This document shows positions 23,099-32,509 of a DNA stretch of 64,000 nucleotides, in pieces (the first letter of the stretch is position 1; each line of letters starts with the position of its first letter). A program made the position numbers and the translations under genes. The notes beneath the pieces are model-generated. The model was not told where the DNA came from. It was given only the letters and a program-made list of their open reading frames with translations, and searched no databases. Source of the DNA: Kitasatospora aureofaciens (GTDB lineage Bacteria > Actinomycetota > Actinomycetes > Streptomycetales > Streptomycetaceae); contig NZ_JAHTKP010000020.1 of NCBI RefSeq assembly GCF_019192735.1, positions 1 to 64,000 of the forward strand, in the 5' to 3' direction.

Positions 23099-23965
23099 AT
23101 GAGCACGACTCAGGCAGGCGGAGGCGCGACGGTGCGGCGCCTGCTGCTCGGAACCCACCTGCGCAAACTCCGTGAGGCCAGGGGCGTCAGCCGCGAGGAG
23201 GCCGGGTACTCGATCCGCGCCTCCGAGTCCAAGATCAGCCGGATGGAGCTCGGCCGCGTCGGCTTCAAGGAACGCGACGTCGCCGACCTCCTCACCCTCT
23301 ACGGCGTCGAGGCCGAACAGGAGCGCGCCGGCGTCCTCGGCCTCGTCCGGGACGCCAACGCCACCTCCTGGTGGCACGGCTACGGCGACGTGCTGCCGCC
23401 CTGGTTCCAGAACTACGTCGGCCTGGAGGAGGCCGCCACCGAGATCCGCAGCTACGAGGTCCAGTTCGTCCACGGGCTGCTCCAGACCGCCGACTACGCC
23501 CGCGCCGTCATCTCCGCCGGCGGCCACGTCACCGAGCCCGCCGAGATCGAGCGCCGCGTCGAGGTCCGGCTGAAACGGCAGGAGGTGCTCACCGCCGAGC
23601 GCCCGCCCCGCCTGCTCGCCGTCCTCGACGAGGCCGCGCTGCGCCGGCCCTGGGGAGGCCCCGAGCTGATGCGCGCCCAGATCGACCGGCTGCTGGAGCT
23701 CACCGACCTGCCCAACGTGCACCTGCGGGTGATGCCGCTCGGCTTCGGCGGCCTGCGCGCCGAGGGCGGCGCGTTCACCGTCCTCGGCTTCGCCGAACCC
23801 GAACTGCCGGACGTCGTCTACCTGGAGCAGTTCACCACCGCGCTCTACCTCGACAAGCCCGCCGAGGTCGCCGAGTACACCGGGGCGATGGACGGCCTGC
23901 TCGCCGACAGCCTCAGCACCGAACGGACGCGGGAACTTCTCCGCTTCGTACGCCAAGAGCTGTAG
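23099..23965 (+). CDS. XRE regulator with DUF5753 domain
   Basis: 288 residues, ATG 23099 (GGAGG at 23086-23090). The N-terminal Cro/CI helix-turn-helix reads LRKLREARGVSREEAGYSIRASESKISRMELGRVGFKERDVADLLTLY. The C-terminal 200 residues are DUF5753 (WWHGYGDVLPPWFQNYVGLEEAAT, YEVQFVHGLLQTADYARAVI, LPNVHLRVMPL, VYLEQFTTALYLDKPAEV). This family occurs in dozens of copies per streptomycete genome, often with small DUF397 partners; none is next to this one. Confidence 0.9.
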   Translation: MSTTQAGGGATVRRLLLGTHLRKLREARGVSREEAGYSIRASESKISRMELGRVGFKERDVADLLTLYGVEAEQERAGVLGLVRDANATSWWHGYGDVLPPWFQNYVGLEEAATEIRSYEVQFVHGLLQTADYARAVISAGGHVTEPAEIERRVEVRLKRQEVLTAERPPRLLAVLDEAALRRPWGGPELMRAQIDRLLELTDLPNVHLRVMPLGFGGLRAEGGAFTVLGFAEPELPDVVYLEQFTTALYLDKPAEVAEYTGAMDGLLADSLSTERTRELLRFVRQEL

Positions 23966-23986
23966 GCCGTCAGTACGATGAGCACC

Positions 23987-24000
23987 GATCAGATCTGATC
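23987..24000. promoter_or_regulatory. Perfect palindrome in the aldehyde dehydrogenase promoter region
   Basis: GATCAGATCTGATC is an exact 14-bp palindrome 44 bases ahead of the aldehyde dehydrogenase ATG; a dimeric repressor site is plausible. Confidence 0.4.
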
Positions 24001-24044
24001 AACGGCGTTCCAGTTGCACCTTTAAACGGCACGAGAGGGATCGG

Positions 24045-25502
24045 ATGTCCTACTTCTCCGAGTTGGCGGCGCAGTACATCGACGGCGAATGGCGCACCGG
24101 CGACGGCTCCTGGGACATCGTCGACGTCGACCCCTACACCGGCGACAAACTCGCCACCATCACCGTCGCCACCGTCGAACAGGTCGACCAGGCCTACCGG
24201 GCCGCCGCCCGCGCCCAGAAGGAATGGGCCGCCACCAACCCGTACACCCGGCGGCTGGTCTTCGAGCGCGCGCTGCGCATCATCGAGGAGCGCGAGCAGG
24301 AGATCACCCGGGCCATCATGGCCGAACTCGGCGGCACCGCCCTCAAGGCCGGGTTCGAACTCGCCCTCACCAAGGACATGCTGCGCGAGGCCATGCAGCT
24401 GTCCCTGCTCGCCGAGGGCCGGCTGCTGCCCTCGCCGGTGGACGGCAAGGAGAACCGCCTCTACCGGCTGCCGGTCGGCGTCGTCGGCGTGATCAGCCCG
24501 TTCAACTTCCCGCTGTTCCTCTCGCTCAAGGCCGTCGCGCCCGCGCTCGCGCTCGGCAACGGCGTCGTGCTCAAGCCGCACCAGGAGACCCCGGTCATCG
24601 GCGGCACCCTGATCGCCCGGATCTTCGCGGACGCGGGCCTGCCGGCCGGCCTGCTCAACGTCGTCGTCACCGACATCGCCGAGATCGGCGACGCCTTCAT
24701 CGAGCACCCGGTGCCCAAGGTGATCTCCTTCACCGGCTCGGACCGGGTCGGCCGGCACGTCGCCACCGTCGCCGCCTCGCACTTCAAGCGGACCGTGCTC
24801 GAACTCGGCGGCAACAGCGCGCTCATCGTGCTGGACGACGCCGACCTCGACTACGCCGTCGACGCGGCCGTGTTCAGCCGCTTCGCCCACCAGGGCCAGG
24901 TCTGCATGGCCGCCAACCGGGTCCTCGTCGACCGCAGCGTCGAGGCCGAGTTCACCGAGAAGTTCGTCGCCAAGATCGCCACGCTCAAGGTTGGCGACCC
25001 CAGGGACCCAGCCACCCAGATCGGCCCGCTGATCAACCCCGTCCAGGCAGACACCATCACCGCGCAGGTCGACCAGGCCGTCGCCGCCGGCGCCACCGTC
25101 CTGCTGCGCGGCGAGACCAACGGCAGCCTGATGGACCCGGTCGTCCTCACCGGTCTGCCGCTGGACGCGCCCATCCTGCAGCGCGAACTCTTCGGCCCGG
25201 TCGTGCTCGTGGTGCCCTTCGACGGCGAGGACGAGGCCGTCCGGATCGCCAACGACACCCCCTTCGGCCTCAGCGGCGCCGTGCACACCGGCGACGTCGA
25301 GCGCGGTGTGCGGGTGGCGCACCGGATCGAGACCGGCATGATCCACATCAACGACGGGACCATCGCCGACGAGCCGATCGTGCCCTTCGGCGGCGAGAAG
25401 AACTCCGGCGTCGGGCGGCTCAACGGCGACTACACGGTGGACGCGTTCACCACGGTGAAGTGGATCTCGATCCAGCACGGGCGCAGCCGCTTCCCGTTCT
25501 GA
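24045..25502 (+). CDS. NAD(P)-dependent aldehyde dehydrogenase
   Basis: 485 residues, ATG 24045. ALDH-superfamily blocks: cofactor-site VGVISPFNFPLFLSLKAVAPALALGN and KPHQETP, FTGSDRVGRHV, catalytic Glu in LELGGNSALIV, catalytic Cys in GQVCMAANRVLV, and the C-terminal FGPVVLVVPFDGEDEAVRIANDTPFGLSG. The nearest recognised flavour is benzaldehyde/vanillin-type dehydrogenase, which is inference. It converges with an AraC-family gene 14 bases away. Confidence 0.9.
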   Translation: MSYFSELAAQYIDGEWRTGDGSWDIVDVDPYTGDKLATITVATVEQVDQAYRAAARAQKEWAATNPYTRRLVFERALRIIEEREQEITRAIMAELGGTALKAGFELALTKDMLREAMQLSLLAEGRLLPSPVDGKENRLYRLPVGVVGVISPFNFPLFLSLKAVAPALALGNGVVLKPHQETPVIGGTLIARIFADAGLPAGLLNVVVTDIAEIGDAFIEHPVPKVISFTGSDRVGRHVATVAASHFKRTVLELGGNSALIVLDDADLDYAVDAAVFSRFAHQGQVCMAANRVLVDRSVEAEFTEKFVAKIATLKVGDPRDPATQIGPLINPVQADTITAQVDQAVAAGATVLLRGETNGSLMDPVVLTGLPLDAPILQRELFGPVVLVVPFDGEDEAVRIANDTPFGLSGAVHTGDVERGVRVAHRIETGMIHINDGTIADEPIVPFGGEKNSGVGRLNGDYTVDAFTTVKWISIQHGRSRFPF

Positions 25503-25515
25503 CGGGTGCAGGCGC

Positions 25516-26448
25516 TCATGCGGCGCGGGCCTCCCGGCGGAAGCCGCCGGGGGCCTGCCCGTACTCGCGCTTGAACGCCTTCGCGAACGCGTACTCCGAG
25601 CCGTACCCGGTCTGCGCCGCCACCGCCGTCAGCGGCGCCTCCGACTCGCGCAGCAGCCGCGCCGCGGTGGTCATCCGCCAGCGGGTCAGGTACGCCATCG
25701 GCGGCTCGCCCACCATCGTGGCGAAGCGGCGGGCGAACGCCGCCCGGGACAGCCCCGAACGGTCCGCCAGTGACTCCACCGTCCACGCCGTCGCCGGGGC
25801 CTCGTGGATCGCCGTCAGCGCCGGGGCGACCGCCGAGTCACCGAGCGCCGCCGCCCACCCGGCGGCCGTCGCGGGCGGCTGCGCCTCGAACCAGGCCCGC
25901 AGGATGTAGAGCAGCAGCGAGTCGATCAGGGCCGGGACGATCCCCGCCGACCCTATCCGCGGGTTCTCCAGCTCCGCCCCCAACAGCTGGACGGCGGCGG
26001 CCAGTTCGGGATGGCGGCCGTGCCGGGTCTCCAGGTGGATCAGCGCCGGCAGCTGGCGCACCAGCGGGTGCGGGCGGCCCTGGTCCAGGTGGTAGTTGCC
26101 GCACAGCAGGCTGGTGCGGGCGCCGTCGCCGCCCAGGGACACCGTGCCGATCGGCAGGCTCCCGTCCACCCGGCAGGCCTCCGCCAGGACCGGCGGGGTG
26201 TCCGGGTGGTCGGCGAGGACGTGCCCGCGCCCGTCCCGCAGGAACACCACGTCCCCCGGGCTCAGCGCCACCGGCTCGCCGGCCTCGCGGTCCAGCGGGA
26301 CCAGCCAGCACGTCCCGTACAGCACCACGTGGAACCCGGCCCCGACCACCGGGGGCAGCTGCAGGGCCCAGGGGGCGCGGCCCTCGGTGCGGACGGAGGC
26401 GGGGTGCGCCGTCCGCATCGAGCTCAGTGCCTCGGTCAGGATGTCCAA
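25516..26448 (-). CDS. AraC-family regulator with cupin N-terminus
   Basis: 310 residues. The N-terminal cupin-like sensor (residues ~1-190) contains FHVVLYGTCWLVPLDREAGEPVALSPGDVVFL. The C-terminal ~100 residues hold two helix-turn-helix units (AWTVESLADRSGLSRAAFARRFATMVGEPPMAYLTRWRM and APLTAVAAQTGYGSEYAFAKAFKREYGQAPGGFRR). It is 37 bases downstream of, and in the same direction as, a quinone-oxidoreductase-like gene, so the two are probably one transcript. Confidence 0.9.
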   Translation of the reverse strand: MDILTEALSSMRTAHPASVRTEGRAPWALQLPPVVGAGFHVVLYGTCWLVPLDREAGEPVALSPGDVVFLRDGRGHVLADHPDTPPVLAEACRVDGSLPIGTVSLGGDGARTSLLCGNYHLDQGRPHPLVRQLPALIHLETRHGRHPELAAAVQLLGAELENPRIGSAGIVPALIDSLLLYILRAWFEAQPPATAAGWAAALGDSAVAPALTAIHEAPATAWTVESLADRSGLSRAAFARRFATMVGEPPMAYLTRWRMTTAARLLRESEAPLTAVAAQTGYGSEYAFAKAFKREYGQAPGGFRREARAA

Positions 26449-26485
26449 CGACCCGCCCCTCTCGCCGGTTTGGTGGTCAGTCGCC

Positions 26486-27412
26486 TCAGTCGACGGTCAG
26501 TACGACCTTGCCCTGGACGGTACCGGACTCGACCAGCTCGTGGGCCTTGCCCGCCTCGGCCAGCGGGAAGCTCGCGGCGACGTGCGGGCGGATCCGGCCC
26601 TCGTCGACGAGCGCGGCGATCGCCTCCAGCGAGGCGTAGTCGGGCTCCACCGAGACGCCCGCGAAGCGGCGGCCGGCGGCCTCGATCCCGGCGGCGAGCT
26701 CCTGGTTCCAGTGCTCCATGATGCTGACCAGCACACCGCCCGGCTTCAGCACCTTGAGCGCGCGGGTGCCCTCGGAGGAGGAGTCGAAGACGACGTCGAC
26801 GTCCTGCACCGCCTCGGTGTAGTCGGTGGTGCGGTAGTCGATCACCTCGTCCGCGCCCAGCTCCTCGAGGAACGCGTGCTTGGGCTCGCTCGCCAGCGCG
26901 ATCACGTACGCGCCGCGGGCCTTGGCGATCTGCACCGCGAAGTGGCCGACGCCGCCCGCCGCGCGGTGGACCAGCACCCGCTGACCCTCGCCGACGTCCG
27001 CGAGGTCCACCAGGCCCTGCCAGGCCGTCAGCGCGGCCAACGGCAGAGCAGCCGCCTGCACGTGGTCGATCGTCGCGGGCTTGCGGGCCAGCTGTCGGGA
27101 CGGCACCGCGACGTACTCGGCGTAGCCGGTCGCGGCCCGTGGGAAGAACGGCATTCCGTACACCTCCTCGCCCACCCGGTACCGGGCACCCGGCGCGGCC
27201 TCCTCGACCACCCCCGAGATGTCCCACCCGACCCCGAACGGCGGCTCCCCGATCAGCGGGAACGCCCCCGACCGCACCGCCACGTCCACCGGGTTGACGC
27301 CGCTGGCCCGCACCCGCACCAGCACCTCTCCGCTGAGCGGCGTCGGCCGCTCCACCTCGGCGACCTCCAGGACCTCCGGCCCGCCGAACGACTTCTGGAT
27401 CACTGCGCGCAT
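26486..27412 (-). CDS. Zinc-less alcohol dehydrogenase / quinone oxidoreductase family protein
   Basis: 308 residues from ATG 27412. MDR-superfamily protein with the GroES-like N-terminal half (GEVLVRVRASGVNPVDVAVRSGAFP), and a nucleotide-binding half with RVLVHRAAGGVGHFAVQIAKARGAYVIAL as the NADPH loop. The catalytic zinc ligands of true alcohol dehydrogenases are absent, as in quinone oxidoreductases. Likely a cytosolic NADPH-dependent reductase of quinones or activated alkenes. Confidence 0.9.
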   Translation of the reverse strand: MRAVIQKSFGGPEVLEVAEVERPTPLSGEVLVRVRASGVNPVDVAVRSGAFPLIGEPPFGVGWDISGVVEEAAPGARYRVGEEVYGMPFFPRAATGYAEYVAVPSRQLARKPATIDHVQAAALPLAALTAWQGLVDLADVGEGQRVLVHRAAGGVGHFAVQIAKARGAYVIALASEPKHAFLEELGADEVIDYRTTDYTEAVQDVDVVFDSSSEGTRALKVLKPGGVLVSIMEHWNQELAAGIEAAGRRFAGVSVEPDYASLEAIAALVDEGRIRPHVAASFPLAEAGKAHELVESGTVQGKVVLTVD

Positions 27413-27561
27413 GTCTGAACTCTCCCTGTCCTGACGCACCACCCCGGCCCCTCTTGGGCCGTTCGCGATGCCTCAACGATAGGGAGATCGAGTGAGCGGA
27501 TGAATATCCTTCTGTCTTCGAAAGATGTCCCATCGTCTCGCCGTGCCGTTGCCCCGGTCGG

Positions 27562-28116
27562 TCAGGCCGAGTAGCGGAGCAGGGCGTCGGTGGCGAGGTC
27601 GAAGCCGAACGGCGCCGGGATCGGGACGGGGTCGCCGAACTTGCCGGTCCACTGGCGGTGGTAACCGCTGCCGGACGGCTCGGAGTACAGCACGAGATCG
27701 CCTTCGCGCGGGTCGATCAGCAGGTAGAGCGGGATCGCCATCAGCGGGTAGTCGCGGACCTTTCCGACGAGGTCGTTCTCCGGGTTCGACGGCGAGACGA
27801 TCTCGACCGCGATCGCCGCCTGTTCGGCGGGCACCTCGTTGCCGCCGAGTTCGACGACTGAGAGCGGGATGTACGTGAGGTCGGGATTGCGCAGCTTGCC
27901 GACGTTCGGCGACGCGAGGTCGGTGTTCTCGCTGGGCATCAGCTCGGCGGGGCAGTGCGCGTCGAACTGCCTGCGGAGGAGCAGGAGGTTGCGCTGGTGG
28001 ATCGGCGAGGGCGGGGCCGTCACGAGGACCGCGTCGCCGGACACTTCAACTTTCCAGCCCGGTGGTGGGGTGAGGGTGCGCGCGTAAGCGAGGCGCCTGT
28101 GAGTCGACTCGGCCAT
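27562..28116 (-). CDS. Uma2-family endonuclease-fold protein
   Basis: About 184 residues from ATG 28116 (an ATG three codons earlier at 28125 is equally possible). Intact Uma2 pattern: RNPDLTYIPLSV, then AIAVEIVSPSNPENDLVGKVRDYPLMAIPLYLLIDPREG, giving the D, E and K of a PD-(D/E)XK site. In contrast to the degenerate relative in the trp region, catalytic residues are present. Function in the cell is unknown. Confidence 0.85.
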   Translation of the reverse strand: MAESTHRRLAYARTLTPPPGWKVEVSGDAVLVTAPPSPIHQRNLLLLRRQFDAHCPAELMPSENTDLASPNVGKLRNPDLTYIPLSVVELGGNEVPAEQAAIAVEIVSPSNPENDLVGKVRDYPLMAIPLYLLIDPREGDLVLYSEPSGSGYHRQWTGKFGDPVPIPAPFGFDLATDALLRYSA

Positions 28117-28147
28117 GTGCGCCATGCTCCCACCGTTCCGGGTACGG

Positions 28148-28180
28148 CGAGGCGCCGACGGCTGAACCGTCGGCGCCTCG
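28148..28180 (-). terminator. Terminator of the 5'-nucleotidase gene
   Basis: CGAGGCGCCGACGG and CCGTCGGCGCCTCG form a perfect 14-bp stem with a 5-base loop 12 bases past the nucleotidase stop. Confidence 0.85.
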
Positions 28181-28192
28181 GTGGAGTGCGGG

Positions 28193-30034
28193 TCAGAAGA
28201 CCGGCTGGCCGGCGCGGACGAGGCGCCAGGAGTTGGTGAAGAAGTCGGCGGGGTCGATGACGCCCTTGGCCTTGACCCAGGCGATCATCGTGTTGCGGAT
28301 CTCGTCGGAGTTCGACCAGACCGCCTTGGCGGTCGCGACGTGCGGGAAGTTACCGCCGCCGTTGGCGCGGTAGTTGTTGACCGCGAAGACGAACTGGGCG
28401 GCCGGGTCGATCGGCTTGCCGTTGTAGGACAGGTTGACGATCCGCTGGCCCTTCGGCTGGGCGATGTCGATGTCGTAGCTCAGGCCGTAGATCGAGTCGT
28501 AGTTGTAGTCCGGGGTGGTCTCGGCGCCGGTCATGGCGTCCTTGTCGACCGGGGCGCCCGGGGCGAGCTGGTAGTAGTACTTCGCCGAGAACTCCAGGTA
28601 GTCCTTCAGCTGGGCGCCCGTCAGGATGCGGGCCTCCAGGGTGTTCTCGTAGATGTACAGGCCGGCCGCGTCGCGCAGCTTGACCTGGCCGGCCGGGATC
28701 AGCGCCGTGCGGTTGAACGGGGCGGCCTGGGCCACCACCGGCAGGTTGGCGTACTGCCCGCCCGCCAGCGCCGCCTTCACCGCGTCGGCCTGGATCCGGC
28801 CGATGAGGTCGATGATCGGGGTCGCCCGGAACCGCGACTCGGCGATCGACAGCTCGACCTTGCAGGTGCCGATCTGCTGGTTGACGTACGCCACGACCTT
28901 CTTGTGCTGGTCGGCGATCGCGTTCGCGATCTCCGGGTTCTCCGGCACGGTGTTGGCGTTCAGCACCCGCGAGGAGACCGAGAGGACCTTCCACGCGCCG
29001 TCGACGAACTCGACCTCGAAGTCGAAGCAGCTCAGACGCTGGCCCCAGCACAGCGGCTCGGAGAGGACGACGGTCCTGCCGGTCTTCTTGTTGACGATGA
29101 GGCGCTGCGCAACCTCCTTGTGGGTGTGGCCCACCAGCACCGCGTCGATGTCCGGGACCTTCTCCGCCATCTCGCCGGAGGCGTCCTCGGGCCAGGGGAG
29201 CTGGTCGCCGTAGGTGGTCGGCTCGTCGATGCCGGAGTGGGCCGAGACCACGATGACGTCCGCGCCCGCGGCCTTCATCCGCGGCACGTACTTCGCCGCG
29301 GTCTCGACGATGCCGGGGAAGACCATCTGGCCGGTGACGTTGGCCTTGTCCCAGATCGCGATGCCCGGGTTGGTGAGGCCGAGGATGCCGACCTTCAGCG
29401 GGGTGTCCTCGTCCAGCCACACCTCCTTGATCACGTACGGCTTGAAGGCGGGCTTCTCGTTCTTCGCGTGCAGGGCGTTGGCGCCGAGCAGCGGGAACTC
29501 CAGCTGGTCCTCGAAGGCCTTCACGGTGGGGATGCCGTAGTTGAACTCGTGGTTGCCGAGTGCGGCGGCGTCGTAGCCCATGAGGTTCATGGCGACGGCC
29601 ATCGGGTGATCGGGCACGTTGTTGCCGTCGGTGGCGATCGGCTCGACGCGGGCGTAGTAGTAGGTCAGCTGGGTGCCCTGGATGATGTCGCCGGAGTCGA
29701 TCAGCAGGCAGCGGTCCCAGCCCTTCTCCTCACGGACCTGGTTGGCCAGCGTGGAGATCTTGGCGAGGCCGACGTCGTTGTGCGCCTTGTCGGCGTAGAC
29801 GGCGTCGGTGAAGTAGTCCCAGTTGAGCACCCGGCCGTGCAGGTCGGTGGTGCCCATGACGGTGAAGGCCTGCTTGCGGCTCTCGCCGTCGTGCTTGTTG
29901 CCCTTGGCCCGCGCCTTGTCCGGCTCGGCGGCCGCGGCGGCGGTGGCGGCGGCGAAGGCGGTGCCGCCGACCAGGGCGGCGCCGGCGGCGGTGGCGGCGG
30001 ACCGGGTGACGAAGTCACGGCGGTTCAGGGACAT
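28193..30034 (-). CDS. Tat-exported 5'-nucleotidase / 2',3'-cyclic phosphodiesterase
   Basis: 613 residues from ATG 30034. The N-terminus is a Tat signal (LNRRDFVTRSAATAAGAALVGGTAFA). The metallophosphoesterase domain shows its metal ligands in MGTTDLHGRVLNW, LIDSGDIIQGT, GLGNHEFNYG (here AALGNHEFNYG), IVVSAHSGIDE and VLVGHTHKEV. The C-terminal 5_nucleotid_C domain (residues ~370-613) includes NVVAQAAPFNR-type and YDINIAQP-type blocks with NNYRANGGGNFPH at the substrate pocket. It probably salvages phosphate and nucleosides outside the cell. An open extension upstream of this start overlaps unrelated sequence and was not used. Confidence 0.93.
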   Translation of the reverse strand: MSLNRRDFVTRSAATAAGAALVGGTAFAAATAAAAAEPDKARAKGNKHDGESRKQAFTVMGTTDLHGRVLNWDYFTDAVYADKAHNDVGLAKISTLANQVREEKGWDRCLLIDSGDIIQGTQLTYYYARVEPIATDGNNVPDHPMAVAMNLMGYDAAALGNHEFNYGIPTVKAFEDQLEFPLLGANALHAKNEKPAFKPYVIKEVWLDEDTPLKVGILGLTNPGIAIWDKANVTGQMVFPGIVETAAKYVPRMKAAGADVIVVSAHSGIDEPTTYGDQLPWPEDASGEMAEKVPDIDAVLVGHTHKEVAQRLIVNKKTGRTVVLSEPLCWGQRLSCFDFEVEFVDGAWKVLSVSSRVLNANTVPENPEIANAIADQHKKVVAYVNQQIGTCKVELSIAESRFRATPIIDLIGRIQADAVKAALAGGQYANLPVVAQAAPFNRTALIPAGQVKLRDAAGLYIYENTLEARILTGAQLKDYLEFSAKYYYQLAPGAPVDKDAMTGAETTPDYNYDSIYGLSYDIDIAQPKGQRIVNLSYNGKPIDPAAQFVFAVNNYRANGGGNFPHVATAKAVWSNSDEIRNTMIAWVKAKGVIDPADFFTNSWRLVRAGQPVF

Positions 30035-30318
30035 GGACGACTCTCCGGGGTGGGGACTGACTGGCGAATGGACCGTCAACTGGCCCGCTTGCACCGTGCA
30101 TGTGACGTGTGTGCGAGGTGCGTGACCGCATTGACGCGCGTAGAAGGACGCGCGTAGAAGTGTGCCGCGCGGCCGGGCGGATTGATAGCCCTCCGACGTT
30201 TCCAACAGGTGAGATCTTGGCGACTCGTTCGTGACGTGGGTGGGCGAGGGCTGCGAGTGGTAGGGGTCCCGGAGCAGGCTCGGACCCAGGCTCGGACTCA
30301 GCTCGGCCAGGCTCGGAC

Positions 30319-30852
30319 TCAGGTGAGCTCGGCGGCCAGCACGCCCACCTCGCGCCCGAGTTCGGCCTCCGGGCCGGGCCCGCCCGGGCCCGTCCACGGC
30401 TGCCACGTGCAGGCCCGCAGGTACCCGGCCACCGCGACCGGCAGCCGGTGCCGGACGATCCGCTCCGCCGCCGGCCCCGGACCGGCGGCCCGCAGCGCGT
30501 CCAGCAGGTCGTCCACCTTGGCCGAGGGCGGCAGCGGCACCGTGCGCAGGTACGCGGCCAGGGCGTCCAGTTCGGGGTTGGGCAGCGGGCCAGGCGGCGG
30601 GGCGGGCGGCACCGGGGGGCCGGGCCGGACGGGCTCGACGACTTCGCCCGGCTGCGCCGACCCCGCCGTCGGCCCGGGCGTGAGCAGCGCGCCCGCCGCG
30701 TACAGCCCCGCCACCACCGCCGGCCACCACGCGCCGCCCAGCCCGGCGAAGTGCAGCCCCAGCCCGATGGCGCCGCCCGCGCAGCCGACCAGGTTCCGGG
30801 CCGACTCCAGGTACCCCAGCACCCGCCGGCCAGGCCCCTCACTGGTAGCCAC
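30319..30852 (-). CDS. Small membrane protein, third gene of the solute-binding/VWA operon
   Basis: 177 residues. A hydrophobic pair (residues ~15-60, LVGCAGGAIGLGLHFAGLGGAWWPAVVAGLYAAGALL) is followed by a Pro-rich linker (PPVPPAPPPGPLPNPE) and a soluble C-terminal domain of about 90 residues (ELDALAAYLRTVPLPPSAKVDDLLDALRAAG). It overlaps the VWA gene by 14 bases, so it is translated from the same message. I do not recognise the domain. The 284 bases between its stop and the nucleotidase start hold Gly/Ser-rich-looking frames but no supported gene. Confidence 0.7.
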   Translation of the reverse strand: MATSEGPGRRVLGYLESARNLVGCAGGAIGLGLHFAGLGGAWWPAVVAGLYAAGALLTPGPTAGSAQPGEVVEPVRPGPPVPPAPPPGPLPNPELDALAAYLRTVPLPPSAKVDDLLDALRAAGPGPAAERIVRHRLPVAVAGYLRACTWQPWTGPGGPGPEAELGREVGVLAAELT

Positions 30853-32509
30853 GGATCTCCTCGAACACGCCGTCCAGCGACGCCGTCCCGTCGAACAGCT
30901 TGCCGCCGGTCAGGTCCGCGATGCCCTGCAGCTGGCTCACCGCCGCCTCACCGAACTTGATCGGGAACACCGGGATCGACTTCGGCCCGGCCGGCAGCCC
31001 GTCGTGGAACTTCTTGAAGTCCCCGTCCGTGGCGCCCTCGTTGCTCTCCCCGTCGGTCATCAGCACGATCGAGGTGAACCGGTCGTCCCCGGCCGCCTTC
31101 TGCTGCCGGTCGATCACCCGGTACGCCTCCTCCAGCGAGTCGTACAGCGCCGTACCGCCCTCCGCCGCCAACGACTGCACGTCCGCGTTGATCGACGCCA
31201 GCTCCGCCGCCGGCCCCGGCTGACCGCCCGAGGCGGGCACCGCGTGCGTCTTCGCCCACTTCACCTTGGACGCGAAGGAGATCAGCGTCACCTCCTCGCG
31301 GTCCCGGAAACGGCTCACCCCGCGGGTGTCGTCCGTCCCGGTCAGCCGGCCCAGTGCCGCCTTCAGCGAGTTCAGCCGGGCACCCTCCATCGAGCCGGAG
31401 GTGTCCAGCACGTACACCGTCCGGGACGGGCGGCGCAGCTCGTTCTGGTACGAGGCCAGCAGCCCGTCCGCGACCGCCCGGCTGCCCGGGAACGGCAGCT
31501 CCCGGCGACGGTCGGACGGCAGCGTCGGCGCCGCCGTGGCACCCGGGGTCACCGGCCGGCGCAGCGTCAGCTCGGAGATCCGTTTCTGCACGTCCTCCTT
31601 GAGCAGATACGCGGTGAGCCGCTGGAACGACTCCCGCTCGCGCTGCGAGGCCGACGTCAGCAGCGACAGCGGATAGTCCGCCGACACCACGCCGTCCACC
31701 GGGCGGACCACCGTCAGCTGCTGGTCCGGGGCCAGCGACTTGTTCAGCGACAGCAGCACCGACTCGTAGTTCACCAGCGCCCCCACCTTGCCCGACTCGG
31801 CCCGGGTGTACGCCTGCGCCAGCCAGCCCGACGAACCCGAGGTCAGCTTCTGGCCGGTGAAGAACTTCTTCAGCGACGGCGAGGCCTTCTGCACGTCCGC
31901 CTCGGTCAGCGCCGCACCCGCGCCCGAGAACGCCGAGGCGACGGCCACCAGGGTGGAGAAGCCCGAGTTCGAGCGGGACGGGTCCGCCATGCCGTACGAC
32001 AGCTTCCCGGCCGAGGCCGCGTCCCCGATCTGCGCCCAGGTGACCTTCGAGCCGTCGGCCCAGCCGAGGTCGTTGAGGACGGACGAGCGCACGCCCACCG
32101 CCACCGGGGACACCATCACCGGCGTCTCGGACAGCAGCTTCGCCTTCCCGGCGTCGTCCAGCCGCAGGTACTGGTTCGACGGGAACCAGACCGCGTCGTA
32201 CTTGCCGTCCGCCCGGCCCGAGGACACGGCGTCCGCGCCGTCCAGCGAACCCGTCCAGGCGAACTGGACGGTCACCCCGGTGGCCTTCTGCGCCTCCTCC
32301 AACACCGGTGCCATGTCCTGCAGTTCACTGCCGGCCAGGACCCGGAGCACACCCGGCTGGGCGGTCGGCGCGGGCGCGTCCGTCGGCTTCGCGGTCGGGG
32401 GCACGTCGCTGTGGGAGGCGGAGGTGCAGGCGGTCGCCACGAGCAGGGCCAGGGCGGTGGCGGCCAGGCGCCAACTCCTGTGCTTCGTAGGATTCATCGG
32501 GCTCTTCAC
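30839..32509 (-). CDS. Lipoprotein with solute-binding and von Willebrand A domains
   Basis: 556 residues. Lipobox VATAC gives lipid-anchored Cys28. Residues ~50-330 are a type-II periplasmic binding fold (VLRVLAGSELQDMAPVLEEAQKATGVTVQFAWTGSLDGADAV, DAVWFPSNQYLRL, MADPSRSNSGFSTLVAVA). Residues ~365-550 are a VWA domain with the MIDAS signature DTSGSMEGARLNSLK and the later LMTDGESNEGATDGDF. The fusion is typical of actinobacteria; ligand and partners are unknown. It is coupled to the upstream gene by an ATGA overlap. Confidence 0.88.
   Translation of the reverse strand: MKSPMNPTKHRSWRLAATALALLVATACTSASHSDVPPTAKPTDAPAPTAQPGVLRVLAGSELQDMAPVLEEAQKATGVTVQFAWTGSLDGADAVSSGRADGKYDAVWFPSNQYLRLDDAGKAKLLSETPVMVSPVAVGVRSSVLNDLGWADGSKVTWAQIGDAASAGKLSYGMADPSRSNSGFSTLVAVASAFSGAGAALTEADVQKASPSLKKFFTGQKLTSGSSGWLAQAYTRAESGKVGALVNYESVLLSLNKSLAPDQQLTVVRPVDGVVSADYPLSLLTSASQRERESFQRLTAYLLKEDVQKRISELTLRRPVTPGATAAPTLPSDRRRELPFPGSRAVADGLLASYQNELRRPSRTVYVLDTSGSMEGARLNSLKAALGRLTGTDDTRGVSRFRDREEVTLISFASKVKWAKTHAVPASGGQPGPAAELASINADVQSLAAEGGTALYDSLEEAYRVIDRQQKAAGDDRFTSIVLMTDGESNEGATDGDFKKFHDGLPAGPKSIPVFPIKFGEAAVSQLQGIADLTGGKLFDGTASLDGVFEEIRGYQ

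Noticed and set aside
25804-27418. Long plus-strand frames opposite the AraC and oxidoreductase genes
   Set aside because: Shadows of minus-strand genes with clear domains.
30035-30730. N-terminal extension of the 5'-nucleotidase frame
   Set aside because: The Tat signal begins at 30034; upstream codons overlap the third operon gene and look random.
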